Below the pieces are notes generated by a model that did no database searches, had not been told where the DNA came from, and worked only from the letters and a program-made list of their open reading frames with translations. DNA of 64,000 bases from Pelodera strongyloides (lineage: Eukaryota > Nematoda > Chromadorea > Rhabditida > Rhabditidae): assembly GCA_036852015.1 (NCBI GenBank), contig JAANDG010000544.1:1-64000 (forward strand), written 5' to 3'. The position numbers were made by a program, and so were the translations under genes. Shown piece after piece: positions 46,101 through 59,514 of this stretch (the stretch's first letter is position 1; each line of letters opens with the position of its first letter).

Positions 46101-49100
46101 TTTAGGACATTACAATATTGGAAACGCTTTTTTATTATCATAGGACCGTTCTTCATTCGTTTAACAATTATTATGTAGAGAAAGAATGCTAATGGACGGA
46201 TATAAACCGCAAAAATGTATTTTGACGTTGCTGCCTACGGTACCTCGCCGAACTGTTTGCGGGGGAATAACTCTGTGAGTTCTAGGTGCAAAGAAATGCG
46301 GTTTTCACAGTGACATTTCTTAAATTCCGGACATTCTGTGCAAATACATTGAGGAAAGCTTTTTTCTCGTGGGCCTCTCCCTTTAAGTGATCAAGCTAAA
46401 ACCTCAGTCAAGAATAAATGTATTTCAACAAAAGTCTTACTGTAGTTGTAGTAATGGGTAACCAAAAAGTCAATACCCACTCATCTGGTACGATACCGCA
46501 ATCGATCGCTATAGCTCCCTCCTCCTTAACAATGCTCAAAATTTGTGGACGATTTGTATCCCGAATGTGAGCAGTTGGCACGTTTCTCGTTAGAGCATCG
46601 TGCACCTGAAAGTGCACGGTTCTTAAAGCGGTATGGTATCTGGTTGGTGAAGCGGCATAGTGGACTACCGCTACGTATTGTATGCAAATCATGTGCCATT
46701 ATGTGTCGGTTAGTCCAGTGCTAAAAGTGAAAATTACCTCGTTTCCAGTGGACATCACGGCACAACGTGGCTTCTTGAACACGGAAACTTTTTGCATTCT
46801 GAAGAATTTAATAGTTTAGAAAACTTGGTACAAACACACTTGAGAGAGAGAGCGAGAGAGAGAGAGTGAGAGAGAGAGTGAGAGAGAGACAGAGAGAGAC
46901 AGAGAGAAAAAGAGAGAGCGGGAGAGAGAGAGGCGAGAAGCGAGAACCAGGAGAATCAGAGGCAAAAAGAGGAAGACGTGAAAGATAGCTAATGCAATTA
47001 TTTAATTAGCTCACTCAGATAGTGTATTCCCAAATCGGCACAAGTGAAAAGACAGATCGCTAATTACAATTATCTAATTGGCCCCTAATTACAAATATTT
47101 AATTAGCTCACCCAGATCCGTAGAGTATTCCCAACTCGGCACTCCTAATGACTGTTCCCCTGGCCAGGAGTAGTGCACCCACAGCACAATCACTTCCGGG
47201 CAAGCTGGAATTTTTTATATTAAAAAAATTCAAATCGGTAAAAGTTTGAAAACCTTCCTTTTTTCTAATTTAAAGCGGAATACCGGGCGGTTTTTGAAAC
47301 GTATTGTGGAGAACTGAATTCTTACGTATTTATGCTAATTTGCTCGATTTTACTAGATTTTTTTATTATAATTTATGTTTATTTTCATAAGCTGCCTAAT
47401 AATGTTGGTGTACTCGATGTGTTTCAAAAACCGACCGGTATTTCGCTCCAATCTTTCCAGGAAACCATAGAAGTCATCAAAAGTTGTGTAATGTTTATGT
47501 CAAGATATCATTTTTTTGTGCGTGCGTGTGTGTGTGTGTTAGTGTGCGAGAGCAAGAGCGGGCTGCATATATTTATAGCTGTAACACGTACGTGCGCGCG
47601 TGTGCGTATGCATCCGGTGTGTGTAGGTGTGAGCATGTGCATGTGTTCGTGAGAGCATGTGTGTGCGTGTATATGTGCATCATGCATAACCAGCATAGGA
47701 CCCAAAATTTTACCGAATATCTTGTCCGTCTTTGCACTCGACGCCAATATCCACGACGAGCTCCTCATCATCCTGAAAATAAATGTAAACACTTTTTTAT
47801 GTAAACTGTACGTTGCATATATTGTTCTCATGAATTGTGTGTGTGCGTAATAAATTAGTATTATTATTATTATTATATAAACAATTTTATAATTTTTATA
47901 CATAGCTGACACTAAAAACTAAAAACAGTGATTTTGATTCGCTGTGTGGGCATCAACGTGTCTCAAGATTAGTCTATTTCCCTAACTTTTCGTTCAAAGC
48001 AAACTAAAAGTCGACATTCTAGCTCCTTTGGAAAATTTGCATATGATAAGCAAATCCTATGTATCCTATGCTAAATTTGTACGATTGCCGTGGACGATCG
48101 TACAAAATTAGCATAGGATACATAGGATTTTATCATATGCAAATTTTCCAAAGGGGCTAGCATTTCGCTTCAAAGCGAAATACCGGTCGGTTTTCGAAAC
48201 ACATCGGGTACACCAACATTCATATGCAGCTTATGCAAATGACAATAAAACAGATTAAAAAATCGAGCGAAATTCGAGCAAATTAGCACAAATACGTACG
48301 AATCCAGTAGTCCACGATGCGTTTCAAAAACCGACCGGTATTTCGCTTTAAAAAATACTCACAGTGTGCTCGATGATCTTGGTATGCTCAACCATAACCA
48401 CAGCAGTAGCACCGTCGGGTATCGCAGCCCCAGTGCTGACACGGATGCACTCCCCTTTAAAGTAAGATATAGACATTGACATTGTGAATAATACCTATGC
48501 CAATGACAGAACAGAATAAAACTAGGAAATCTTCACTGTTAGTAAGTTTTGATAACAAAAAAATTATGTTAATCGAGTTTTGTAATTATCGTTATCCCAT
48601 AATTTTTAAAAGAATGAAGTTTTGTAAAGGAAAACAAAAAATAGGATATAACGGACCGCTTTTCAATGTGACGCCGGCGGGTAGGCCAGCCGTAGAATTT
48701 CCAATAACTTTGCGGTGACCGGGCTGGTCAGTGGCTGAAAAGTACGGATTGTGAATGTATGCTTTTTCTATTCTGTTCTTTTATGTTTAATTTCCTAACA
48801 TGGGGAACAATGTGCATTGTTAACTAGAGTTTGAGGGATAATATATCATTAGCTGGCCAAGGTCAGGTTTTCAGTAAATAAGTGATGAAGTACGATCTGC
48901 CAACCCTGTAGATGATATAAGAGAGTATTGGATAGATCGTACCATTCAAAATGGTACCTACCAATTACTGCGTATCCATCCTTGATCGACGTACGAACGT
49001 CGGGTACGTTGAATAATGAAGAAACGTCTTCGGCAAGAACGTCACCTGGAATTTCTCCATTTTACGTGTGATATTATTGATACGGTGCTAGGGGATGATT

Positions 49101-49518
49101 TGAATGAAGTTGAAGAAACTGTAATTAGAAGATTTGAAGTTTGAAGCAATTTGAAGCCACGCATTTTTGAAACCGATTTTTGGACAATTTCTCATTTATT
49201 ATAATTGAGCGTCGTAATATATGCCTCGCTGAAACCGGCAATGATATGACCCGAAGACGGAAATTTTGCAATTCAAGATTCAAACCACGTGTCATATTGC
49301 TTAAAAACTTCCTATATTTTATCCCTTAATCTTATCTTGAACCTCATCCTAAATTTCTATTTGACAGCAAAGACCTTGCACGAACCTAGCTGAACCTGGC
49401 CAACTGTAACAGTCTCCGCGGGCATAACCTCTGCTTGGTGAAGAACTACGATATCTGCCTCGTCCATGGGCAACGCCTTCCACGGGGAAATACGGTGACG
49501 ATGGATAACGGAGGTCAT
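43121..49518 (-). CDS. MoeA / gephyrin E-domain protein, molybdenum-cofactor synthesis, 428 aa
   Basis: Exons (5' to 3'): 49518-49386, 49045-48962, 48734-48657, 48454-48363, 47772-47714, 47204-47112, 46798-46738, 46605-46481, 44826-44697, 44530-44453, 44250-44128, 43911-43845, 43583-43519, 43219-43121. They total 1287 nt, fully in phase. The ATG is one base after an acceptor (acag), typical of SL trans-splicing. MoeA inserts molybdate into adenylated molybdopterin in the cytosol. Motifs: [64 protein letters not shown] (active site), [44 protein letters not shown]. No MogA (G) domain is joined. In C. elegans the relatives are moc-1 and lin-46; I cannot decide between them. The stop codon is the TAA of an adjoining foldback element. 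Confidence 0.9.
43293..43457. mobile_element. Foldback MITE, family J
   Basis: TTAAAGCCGTATTGTGCC to GGTACAATACGG, with TTTCCTATGTATCCCATGC arms; between the last two MoeA exons. Confidence 0.83.
43640..43810. mobile_element. Foldback MITE, family B
   Basis: TTAAAGCGAAATACCGGTCGG and its inverted copy, in a MoeA-gene intron. Confidence 0.85.
45246..45427. mobile_element. Foldback MITE, family B
   Basis: TTAAAGCGAAATACCGGCCG and its inverted copy; the first of three elements joined end to end up to 46385. Confidence 0.85.
45424..45932. mobile_element. Foldback element, family L (509 bp)
   Basis: TTTAAAGGGATAGGTTCATC and its inverted copy, with arms through AACTTGTGATCGGAAGCC. The ends resemble those of the 2.6-kb element at 24790. 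Both ends share TTTAAA with neighbouring elements. Confidence 0.85.
45929..46385. mobile_element. Foldback MITE, family D-like (457 bp)
   Basis: TTTAAAGGGAGAGGCCCATG with inverted GTGGGCCTCTCCCTTTAA; long arms with CTAGAACTCACAGAGTTATT and its complement. Confidence 0.86.
46843..46935. repeat. GA-rich simple repeat
   Basis: GAGAGAGC and GAGAGAGT units just upstream (on the minus strand) of the MoeA exon at 46798. Confidence 0.9.
47269..47450. mobile_element. Foldback MITE, family B
   Basis: TTAAAGCGGAATACCGGGCGG with inverted CCGACCGGTATTTCGCT, in a MoeA-gene intron. Confidence 0.83.
48011..48172. mobile_element. Foldback MITE, family A (left end degraded)
   Basis: Same arms as the copy at 979. 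It abuts a family B element at its right end, sharing CGCTTCAAAGCG. Confidence 0.8.
48171..48351. mobile_element. Foldback MITE, family B
   Basis: AAAGCGAAATACCGGTCGG and its inverted copy, abutting a family A copy on the left. It ends about 6 nt from the 5' splice site of MoeA exon 4 (on the minus strand). Confidence 0.85.
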
Positions 49519-50872
49519 ACTGTAATAGTGGATACTGTAACATTCCGTAACATACAGTAATTTAATATAATACAAGGCTGGTAATATACCACGGTAACAA
49601 GAGTAAGAATCAGTAAAAACAAATAAGGTGACGGCGTATAGACGGAGATCATAGCATAACAAGACTTGGAGAAACAGGCGAATAAAACTGTACGAAAAAC
49701 AGGGAGGCACACATAAATATATGCTGTAAACTGCAGTCATCACATAATCTACTCGGATCGGATAACTTTTGCTTCCATCTATATTTCTGCGTTTCTCTAG
49801 TCTACTACTTCAAGGGAAGCGGAAGAACCAAATTTATTTCGTTCGCGAACCCATATGGTGACCACTTGGTGATGTTACCGTAACCGATTCTCAAAAACCG
49901 TCGACACTGGTCACCAAATGGTCATCAAATGGTCACCATATGGACTTTTGCCACCAAGTTACTAAATTCATCTTGCACACCGTTCTCACGCGCCAAGTTT
50001 CTTTACTGTAAACAAGGAAACAGCGGAAGGAGTGGAAACAAATGATACATTAACTTCTGCCAAAAAAAAACACACAAAAAATATGTTTTTCATGCATTCA
50101 CCAAGAAACAGGTATTCATTTTCAATAAAACAAGGGACAAAACAATACAGTGTATGGCAAATGTATGACTTTTTTCTCATGGTTAGAGTAGGAAATTCAA
50201 ATTTCAGTTAATTTTATATGTAAAAATAAGTGTTGAAATAAATTTACAGTTTTTAAACAATGTTTAGGGAAAGAGTAAAAGTATCTTATTATATAAAGTT
50301 GGGAGCTTTGTTTGTTTGTTTGTGCGTTTGTTTGATTGTACGTTTGGATGATGTGCGTTACGCTCAGGTTGTAGGATTGGTTCAGTAGTTCACGTTCCCG
50401 TGCACTGAGCCATCTCACTTCCCGAGCTCCCCTCTCACAAACGTCCAAAAAAGGCTGCATATATGGAATATGTGTGGTGTATCGTTCGGGCGTTTCCGCG
50501 GCGCTCAAAGTACTAGGTGTAAACTACAAAGACCATGCAAATCTAGAGCAACAAAAGAAGGGACGAAGCGAGGATTTTAGCATATGATCCTTGCCCTAAT
50601 TTTTTTTAATTGATTTTTAATCTACGTTTCACGTATGTATAAAATAAAGTAAATTTACTAGAAAGTCGCCTCGGGCGGCGTAGCTGGCTGGTAAGAATAT
50701 AAAGAGACAAGGAAATAAATATATAAATAAAACAACGACCGAGCCAGTTATTGCGTGTTCAAAAGTGGTCAACAGCCCCACAACAACAAGATCAATAGAT
50801 AACAAAACAGCAAGGTCGCACATGTGGTAAATAAAGAAAACAAAAACATCAAAATATAACACTCGTGGTCGG

Positions 50873-51018
50873 TTAAAGCGATATAACAACCGGTTTTTGA
50901 AACGTATGTTGGACGCTCTGTTCCCATGTAATGTATGCACATTATATTCAACTTATATTCATATGGGAATACAGTTGTCCATCATACGTTTCAAAAACCG
51001 GTTGTTGTATCTCGTTGA
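50873..51018. mobile_element. Foldback MITE, family K
   Basis: TTAAAGCGATATAACAACCGG to CCGGTTGTTGTATCTCG. Confidence 0.8.
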
Positions 51019-51214
51019 AAGGACATGCTCCCCGAGTTACATGTATGCATTTATAGCTTTCATATTTGTTTGATACAAACAGAGGTAGTGAGAAAATGCT
51101 TTGATTGTTTCTACTCCATAACATAATGTTTCCGCCAAAAAAATATAAGACTGCATGTGATTAAAAAGTGCTGATCGTCTGACTTAAACTTTTATTGCAA
51201 TGTAAGTCTATTAT

Positions 51215-51362
51215 TAGCCCGTATTCTCGGGACGACGGAAATGTTCCGTTGGGGAACTCATTTGTATGCAAATTTCTCGACTATCTAGACTACCTTGAGG
51301 AAAAATTTGCATACAACTGAGTTCCCCAACGGAACATTTCCGTCGTCCCGACAATACGGGCT
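51215..51362. mobile_element. Foldback element, family I
   Basis: Same design as the copy at 1704, with GTATTCTCGGGACGACGG ends and arms TGTTCCGTTGGGGAACTCAT. Confidence 0.85.
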
Positions 51363-51747
51363 ATTTGTTTTCAAAGATAAAGAAAATAAATCGATGACCG
51401 GCCTAACAATAATTATGAAAACCAAAATAGACTTTCTCTCGCAATGGACAAAGCAAAGAACGGTGCGTAATCGCCGGGAGATCAGCTAATTGATATATCA
51501 TAGAAATTATGATTAATTATTAAGATACATAGATTATTAATCAAGGATAAGATCAATTTGAATTCATGGTTAATAGAAAAGGCTAATTTAAAGCAACTTG
51601 ATTGAATTGTGAATTGTTTTTCTACTAATTGAAAGGCTGATGTAGGTTGAGGCTATTGAACTTGTAGGCGGTTTTTGTCAATTGAACTTCGAAGACATTG
51701 GATGCCGGCTGTGTATCTAAAAAAAAGTACAATAATATTCCTTAAAA

Positions 51748-51886
51748 ATGGTGAATCCTGAATTGAGTGCCGCACTAAGCGGACATGCGCTGCGCAACAA
51801 ACTTCTACACAAACTCCTAGATAGCGCGGCAAAAAGAATGTTCAACACGTCAGTTTCCATTGGAAATACCTTCGCAAAAACCTGGC
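51748..51886 (+). CDS. Weak candidate first exon or small ORF, unknown
   Basis: An ATG opens MVNPELSAALSGHALRNKL and stays open to FAKTW, where a donor-like gtaggt lies. The stretch is less AT-rich than its flanks. No acceptor or continuation with matching phase was recognised before the ankyrin gene starts at 54562, and a dispersed GC-rich repeat begins near the end. It could be an alternative 5' exon of that gene or nothing. Confidence 0.2.
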
Positions 51887-51889
51887 GTA

Positions 51890-52020
51890 GGTATGCCGAA
51901 GTGGCCGAACGCCTTTTCTTGCTACTCCAGTGTAATAATATTGCCCGCATTTCCCCTGACTTTTCCAGGATTTCGCGGCGCCACATTTTGTGCGCCAGGT
52001 TGTCGCCGCGCACCACCCGC
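51890..52020. repeat. Dispersed GC-rich CCTGGC/GCGCGGCGA repeat
   Basis: The phrase CCAGGTTGTCGCCGCGCACC next to GCGGCGCCACATTTTGTGCG recurs near 10125-10150, 30548-30600 and 38205-38262, in either orientation. Confidence 0.6.
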
Positions 52021-52738
52021 CTTTCGTTAGTATATTGTATATACTTCCTCCTTCAAAGTAAGAAACTACCTAACTCACGTAATTTTGTAGTTTTCCACAT
52101 AACTTCAGATCCCCTCTAATGCATCAAAAAACTTGCGTGTCATCGAAAACCAACTACTGATGTATAAAACTTGGCTATTTGTCCCTTTTCCATCGCGTGA
52201 TGATATAATAAATGTCTATCTAATGCATTCTACGAAGGATTTTCTACGTACGGAAACAGCTTTCTAAAACCGGATATAAGATCACTAATACGTCTAAAAC
52301 CTCTGAGGATAAATTAGCGAATATTAGAAGTAATATAAAAGTTTTACCTACTTTCTCAAATGTAGTAGTTACGCTCAACACCGGATGCGACGTGTTAACT
52401 TTATATTAGCAATAATCCAGTGTAAAGTAAGGGTTTTACCTTCGTAGATAGAGAATATAGCTTGACGAGTTATCGTTTTAGCTTTTCTGTATAGTTGTGC
52501 GTTCTAAGATTTTCAATAATTCTTTCTATACTGTGAATATGGGTCAATCTACATTATAGGCGAACAAATTTTTGTTCTTGGACATTTTCACTACTTTTGT
52601 GTATCACGCTCCATACTGCATAACTGCATACTCATCGTGGTTTGCGTTTGTACCCATCATGATGTTTCGTGCGTAGATACATATTTAGTCGTTTAGCACC
52701 ATACACCTTTAGTAACTTAGGATTCACCTTTTAGTTTG

Positions 52739-52920
52739 TTTAAAGCGTAATACCTGCCGGTTTTTAAAACGCAGCGAGTACACCACCATTCTTATGCAGC
52801 GTAGCAAATGATCATAAATTAGAATAAAAAATCGAGCTGAATTCGAGTAAACTACCATAAATACGTGAGAATTCAGTTGTTCACGATGCGTTTCAGAAAC
52901 TGGCCGGTATTTCGCTTCAA
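52739..52920. mobile_element. Foldback MITE, family B
   Basis: TTTAAAGCGTAATACCTGCC with inverted CTGGCCGGTATTTCGCTTC, intergenic. Confidence 0.83.
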
Positions 52921-54561
52921 CTTAACATTTCAATATGTTAATGGTAATGCAGTGTTTATATGCGTATCCTTTCGTTCTTTTGTATACATCTTTTCTTTTG
53001 GGGCGTTGCGCAACGAAGGCTCCAACTAAATAATACAAAATGCCTTTGGGCCCTGGGCGGCCGCATAAGCTGTATCCCTTGACTACCTGTTGATTCTCGG
53101 TTGTCTCCTCGTAACGCCTTCTATTTCGTTTCTTTATTTCCCTAATCTACACTATCTCTCATCATCTTTGTTTCTCTAATACACACTGTCTCGCAATATC
53201 TTTGTTTCTTTACCCCCTTGGTGTATAATAGCAGGTTATTGTGTCTATGGGCCAAGTCTTTTGAAAAATAGTAAAGTCGCCATTGGAAGCCTTTGGATTC
53301 TCTTTTTATAATTGCCTCCAACTTTTAGTATTCGTATTTTTTAGTAATTGCTTACTTATTTGAAAAAGATAAATATAATGTTTATTTTCTTTGAACATCA
53401 AGCATCTAATCTAAATATATCGGCCAAACATACGGCTTACGGTGCATGAGTGTAGCATTAGTGGAATTTTGGCGAGCAAAAAGGTTTTATCCTTTTTCTT
53501 ATTTTGTTTAACAAAAAGTTGAAAGAATATTTCATGTTTTGTATGAGCAAGTGATTTTCCGTAAATTATGCGTTATTGAACTTGAAGTTAACCTTGAACT
53601 TGGTTATAGCACGACTTTTTACGTAGGTAATATCCTGGCTAAAGCACATATGTACTAGTTGCGTGAGGCCCAAAATCCCAGCTTAAACGGCTAATAATAA
53701 GACCCAGCACAATAGGCGCATAAACCACAAACGACACTCTAAGCCCCAATAATTGTTAGAGCTAGAGCTAAGTCACCCTTTTATGTTTATATAACAATGC
53801 ACTATAATCCTATTACTATTTTCTTCGTTCAGCTTGTAATTTACACTTCATCTATCCCACTAAACTTAAACTGACAAGTTTTCATGCTTTTTGAAGTATT
53901 TGACAGATATAGTGGACAAGCGCAATTAAATTAATATATGCAAATTACTGTGCCCAACCATTTTTCACGCTTGAAAGATATTCTGGCAAACTGCATTCCC
54001 ATATATTATACTGGGCATGGCACAGAAAAGAACACAATTTGCATATAATATATGGAGGAATGCATTTGTCCAGTTACTAAGTTAGTATAGTCAATAAATT
54101 GAAAAATTGATGTATGGCTGCTAACAACAAGTGCCCACTTTTTGCATTGTTGCAAAGTTGCATTGTGGCTATGGGACAATGGGGTACCTTGAAATTCAAA
54201 AAGAAAGTAGCAAGTTAAACACTTTTAATAACTACTGCAAGCTCTTAGTGCGCACTAAATCCGGCCTAAAATGTTCAGAGCAAATTTCGCAAATTGGAGG
54301 TAAGTGAATTAAAATTGTGACGTCAATTTATCAGGAAAAATATTGGTTCTCTATATATGAACGAAAAATCGCTTACTTCATTAATCCGTAATTTGTGGTT
54401 CTCTTGCTGAGGCAACCTCGGGTGACTTGGAAATCTCATTACTTGTGGTTCAGCTATTTTTGTGAAATGTGTCGTTTAAATTATTTCATATCATTTTAGT
54501 CAATTAATAAATATTTATACAAGTTCATCTTGGTATATGGTATATTTTCTATTACAGAACC

Positions 54562-57493
54562 ATGTCGTCATCTCTAATGATAGCTTTGGATAGACAAGAC
54601 AAATCGGAAACCGCGAGGATACTGTCCACCATGCCTGTAGGTTAATAGTTATTTATTTATTTATTTATTTATTTACTTATTTAGCAAATAACATGTGCCA
54701 TTATTAATTATTGAAAGTTTCTTAGTTGTTTTCTGATTTGTGTACGTGTAGATTTTAGCATTTTTGGTTCTTCCCCGGGTCCGGGGGTTTCCCGGACCTT
54801 GCTTGGAGTACTTTTCAATTAAAGGGTCAGGCCCATTTCAAATGACCCCTATTTTTGATGATTCCATCTGATTCTTTATGTCAAATATAGCAGGATGCTA
54901 TATTTTTCTAATTTTCAAGAGCAAATTTCACGCAGTATTCAGCAATTTAGCATTGCCAGTCATACCCAACTATTTATCGCAGTTGTCACGCCCCTTCGCG
55001 CTAATTGGGCAATATGCTCTATTGGGCGTGGCAATTGCGATATCGGCCAATCAGCGCGAGTGGGCGCGTCAACTGCGATAGATAGCTGGGTATGACTGCC
55101 CATGGTAAACTGCTGAATAGTGTGTGATCTTTGCGTTTGAAATTTAGAAAAATATTGCATCCTACTATATTTGGCGTGGAGAATCAGATGTAATCACCAA
55201 AAATAGGGGTCATTTGAAATGGGCCTGACCCTTTAACAGTTCAAAAATTCTTTTAGTTTAAGATGGTTTAATTTTTGGTGGTGATACCACACCAATGTGG
55301 AATATCTGAATTTCTAACAAAACATATGCAACTATAATAAAATAACGATGCATTAATTTTATTGCATATATTTCTTTTGAACTAACCTATATGTATTACA
55401 TTGAAAGCGTTCTCCTAAAACACTTTGACGTTTTTCCCAGGAAATTGTTGCCACAAATTTTGGAAAAAGTTTGTGAAAATGCCCTAAAATGTCGTGTCGC
55501 TCGAAAAAAACGACATAATTATGATGGGAATAAGCACGTAAAGCAAAATGGGCAGATCAGAATTTTTCGGTTTTAAGGAAATCCGTACATCAACTCATCG
55601 TTTAAAGCAAAATACCGGTCGGTTTTTGAAACACATCGAGTACACCAGTATTCTTATGCAGCTTATGCAAATGAGCATAAATTAGAGTAAAAATCGAGCT
55701 AATTAGCATAAATACGTAAGAATTCAGTTGTCCACGATGCGTTTCAAAAACCGGTCGGTATTTCGCTTTAACAAAATAACTGGCTTGAAGCGGTGAAAAA
55801 TTCCTCCACGTCGAGGTCCTCGTCTCTAGAAAAAATCTAAACATAGGTCTTTCGTTGTAGCTCTTTCTGATGGGTTTTCCAAGTATGCTGAAAATTTACC
55901 GTATCTTGGAACTAAAGCAGAATTTTTTTTGGTTTTTCAATTATATATACAAGTTTCGGGCAAAAATACGATAGTATTGACAGAATCACACCGAATTCGT
56001 AGGTTCGGCCTCAAGGTTGGAAACCCCATAAATCTAAAGGGATTTTTTATAAGAATTTTTTTTCAGAGCGAAGTCTCGATAAAAGATGCCGAGGATCGCG
56101 TGGCCTTGCATTATGCTGCTGAAACAATGGATTTGGAAACGTTCATCGCAATATACGATCAAGACCCAACATTGGTGGACTCTCAGGATAGAAATGGGTA
56201 ATTAGTGGATAATTGATAGTTGTCAACTAATGTAATCTTTATCAAAATCAACTATCAGTATTTTCATTGTTAAAAAGCGTCTTCATTTCGTCACAATCTT
56301 ATTGAGGAGGCGTATTTGGCAAACTTGTAAGTAAGACTAACAAGAATATGTGCGCCTAGCTCCCTTTTGCGGTAAATAGTATAGCCGCGTCCGTGTGAAA
56401 AGATTGCAAATTTGCAGTGGAACACTTGAGACAGAGAGAAACAAGCGCCGCCCTCTGTTCTGCGTCTCCGTCTTTCCAATGTCAAAAATCCGTCTCTTTC
56501 CCGCGGAAGCGGATTCGCAGTTCCACTCTGCGCGCCTGAGAATATAGTGCCGCTGCTAAAGTTGGATGGTCGTGTATTACCTGAACTGATATTTTGAATT
56601 AGGCATGTTTCACAAGCATTTTAAAGCCACCGCAAAAAATTGTTGTCACTGTTATGACTTCTCAGAAATTCTGTCTTCTACGAGAAATGAATGTAAGCTT
56701 TAAAGGAAGGCAGTCACTTCAAAATCAACTTTTTTATTCGATTTTTATTAGATGCAAGCAGATTTATAAAACAATATGCAGCCCATAAAAATCCACATAA
56801 AATGGAACTCAGGGAGAGAAATCAATGAGAATGAGTTTTGATAAATGACCGACGCCGGTGCATATATGCAATTGCCAGGGGTACTTGGAGAGTGAACAGC
56901 CTGCAGTGTTACACCTGGCGCGTGGTTTATCACTGCAGGGTATTTATTATGAAACTCTATACGGGCAATTATAAACTACGGTATATAAGTAAAAGTCATA
57001 AACAGGGATTTCTCTCCCTGAGTTCGTTTTGCCGTACTTTGGCGCTGGAATCGTCGTTTTCTTCACATACTTGAACAATTAATGAAAAGCGAATAAAAAA
57101 TACGAATTTGTAGTGACTGCGATCCTTTAAAAAGTTCAGCCCATAAGCTACATACAAGAACAAATAAAGCTCCTTCCAATAACTAATGTGTTATTGTTAT
57201 GAGAATACAATGTATTATTTTTGCTTTTTTCAGCCACAAAACTCTAGTTAGTGGTGTAGTATTAGTTTTTCGACATGAAATCCCTATTTTGAAGTAGATC
57301 ATGAAGAATTTTTTTTGTAAAAATGTATATATTTTAAAGCTAAATACCGGCCGGTTCTTGAAAAGCATCGTGGACAACTGAATTCTTACGAATCTAGCTC
57401 GATTTTTTTTATTCAATTTGCATACGCTGCATAAGAATGTCTACTCGGTGTTTCAAAAACCGGCCAGTATTTCGCTTTAAAAGAAGTATAATG

Positions 57494-57548
<55 letters not shown>

Positions 57549-59479
57549 AACATAAACCTCCACGCCCCCAAGAGCGTGCTCCGCCGCGTGGTATTTCGCT
57601 TTAAAGGGATCGGCTCACCTCAAATCGTGTCTGTTTTTTCTTTTTCTTTATTTTCTATAAGGGATAATAAAAATTTGGAATACAAAAAGGAGTGTTATAT
57701 TTCAATACTCACGAAGATATTAGGTGATAAAGTGGTGGATCGATCGGCCCGAAATGAAAAAGTGTTAATTGTCCCATACAAACAAGGCAGGACAATTACA
57801 CTTTTTCATTTCGGGCCGATCGATCCACCACTTTATCACCTAATATCTTCGTGAGTATTGAAGTTGAACACTTCTTTTTGTATTAGAAAATTTTATTATC
57901 CCTTATAGAAAATAAAGAAACAAAAAAAACAGGCACAATTTAAGGTGAGCCGATCCCTTTAAATTTATTTCAGTCACACCCCTCTATTGGTGGCTGTTAT
58001 GGGTGGCCGGACAGATTTAGTGGAATTTCTTCTCGAAAAAGGCGCCAATATTCGGCACGTCGATAAAGAAGGCCATTCTGTTGTTCATTGGGCGGTGGTC
58101 TGCGGTCAGGTATGGTTCTCCTCAAGATTTAAAGCGGTATTACAAGTGGTTTTTAAACTTGCCGCTGGAAATCCACATTTACATGAAGTTCCTGAAAAGA
58201 ATTCCACTTTGTATAACAACGTTTCACAAGCACTGTAAAGTAAAGCAACCGCGAAATATTGCAGTGGCTTTGTAATTTCATCTCTATATTGAAAAATCAA
58301 TTCGCAATGAAAAATAAAAATGAAAAGAAATTCGCATACTTCCTTTCGGGCTGAAATAATTCTCGAAATATGAAACTTGTTCATGTTTTGTTAGGATATT
58401 TCCCGATCACGATTACATAAAAAAAGAATACATATCGAGAATATATTGCTAGTAGTTTTTTTTTATAATAAATACTATTTAGGAATTATCGATCGAATAT
58501 TATAATCTTTTTTTCAGCTGGACACCCTAAATTTTCTCCTTGAAAAGGGAGCAGATCCAGCGGCTCCGGATTTAATGGTGGGGGCTTCTTTCATGGTTTT
58601 TTTGTCTGAAATTCCACTGAAAAAAAAACTGTTTTTAGTAAGATTTCTGATGAGTTGTAGAAACAAACGTGCGTCGCAAACATCCATTCCGTAGGACATG
58701 GAATCCAATTTTTTGCGCCGTTTAACATGATCTGCGCGAACCAGTGGCAGTATGCTCGAATAGCGGGAGCCTCCCAGGTTGCGAGAATTTGTCTCTGTGT
58801 GTCTCTGATTCGTGTGATCCCTCTCTTTCTCTCACCTCTAACTGTTAGGCTGGGCTGGGAGCTTCCCGGCGCGTTCGTACATATGGCCACAGATTTCCAT
58901 AATTTCGTTTGCAAAATAAATATATGAATTGATAGTCAGGCAAGGATAGTTATGCATGGATGCCCGGAGCTATCGATGTAAGGCTTATTTTTAACTAATA
59001 AAACGTTATTAAAATATTTTTTTCAGAAAGCCCATCCACTACACTATGCTACAGCTACTGAGGAAATCTCGCATGATACCGCAATTTCAGTGCTTCACAT
59101 ATTGCTACGGTATGTTTGCACCAAGTCTTGCGAACATTTGGCGCACTTTTGGCGCACCAGCCGCTCTGTTTGCTGAAAGAGAGGGAAATACACATATGTG
59201 TTGTTTCTAGTTCAGAAGTCATTCGAACAGTTAGCGCACTCCTGGCGCACCAGCGGCACATTTTTTTGTAAAATTAGAGGACAAGTTTCTTCAGTTCAGT
59301 CGCTTTATTTCAGGAAAGGCGCGCCTGCGAATTGCCTCGATATCGACGAACGAACGCCGATTCTTTGGGCAAGTAGCAATGGTGAGAATTTGTTTTCTTT
59401 TGAAAACTCTCTCTCTCTCTATCTCTATCACTCTCTCCCTCTATTTCCCACTATTCATCCACCTCTCTCTCTTTCTCTC

Positions 59480-59514
<35 letters not shown>

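Larger units (their letters stand above)
49519..54561. other. Divergent region between MoeA and ankyrin genes
   Basis: No firm gene was found. It contains GGTCACC/ATGG repeats (49855-49945), a CAAACAAA/CGTAACGC repeat (50270-50370, also at 5860-5895), foldback elements at 50873, 51215 and 52739, and a degenerate foldback near 53940-54085. The rest is AT-rich. Confidence 0.5.

Noticed and set aside
47332..47912. Frames of about 106-134 aa on both strands
   Set aside because: They derive from GT-rich low-complexity sequence and a family B element. Only 47714-47772 on the minus strand is coding.
50197..50508. Minus-strand frame upstream of the MoeA gene as an N-terminal exon
   Set aside because: It has no ATG, runs into a CAAACAAA/CGTAACGC repeat also found at 5860-5895, and MoeA exon 1 already has a start just after an acceptor.
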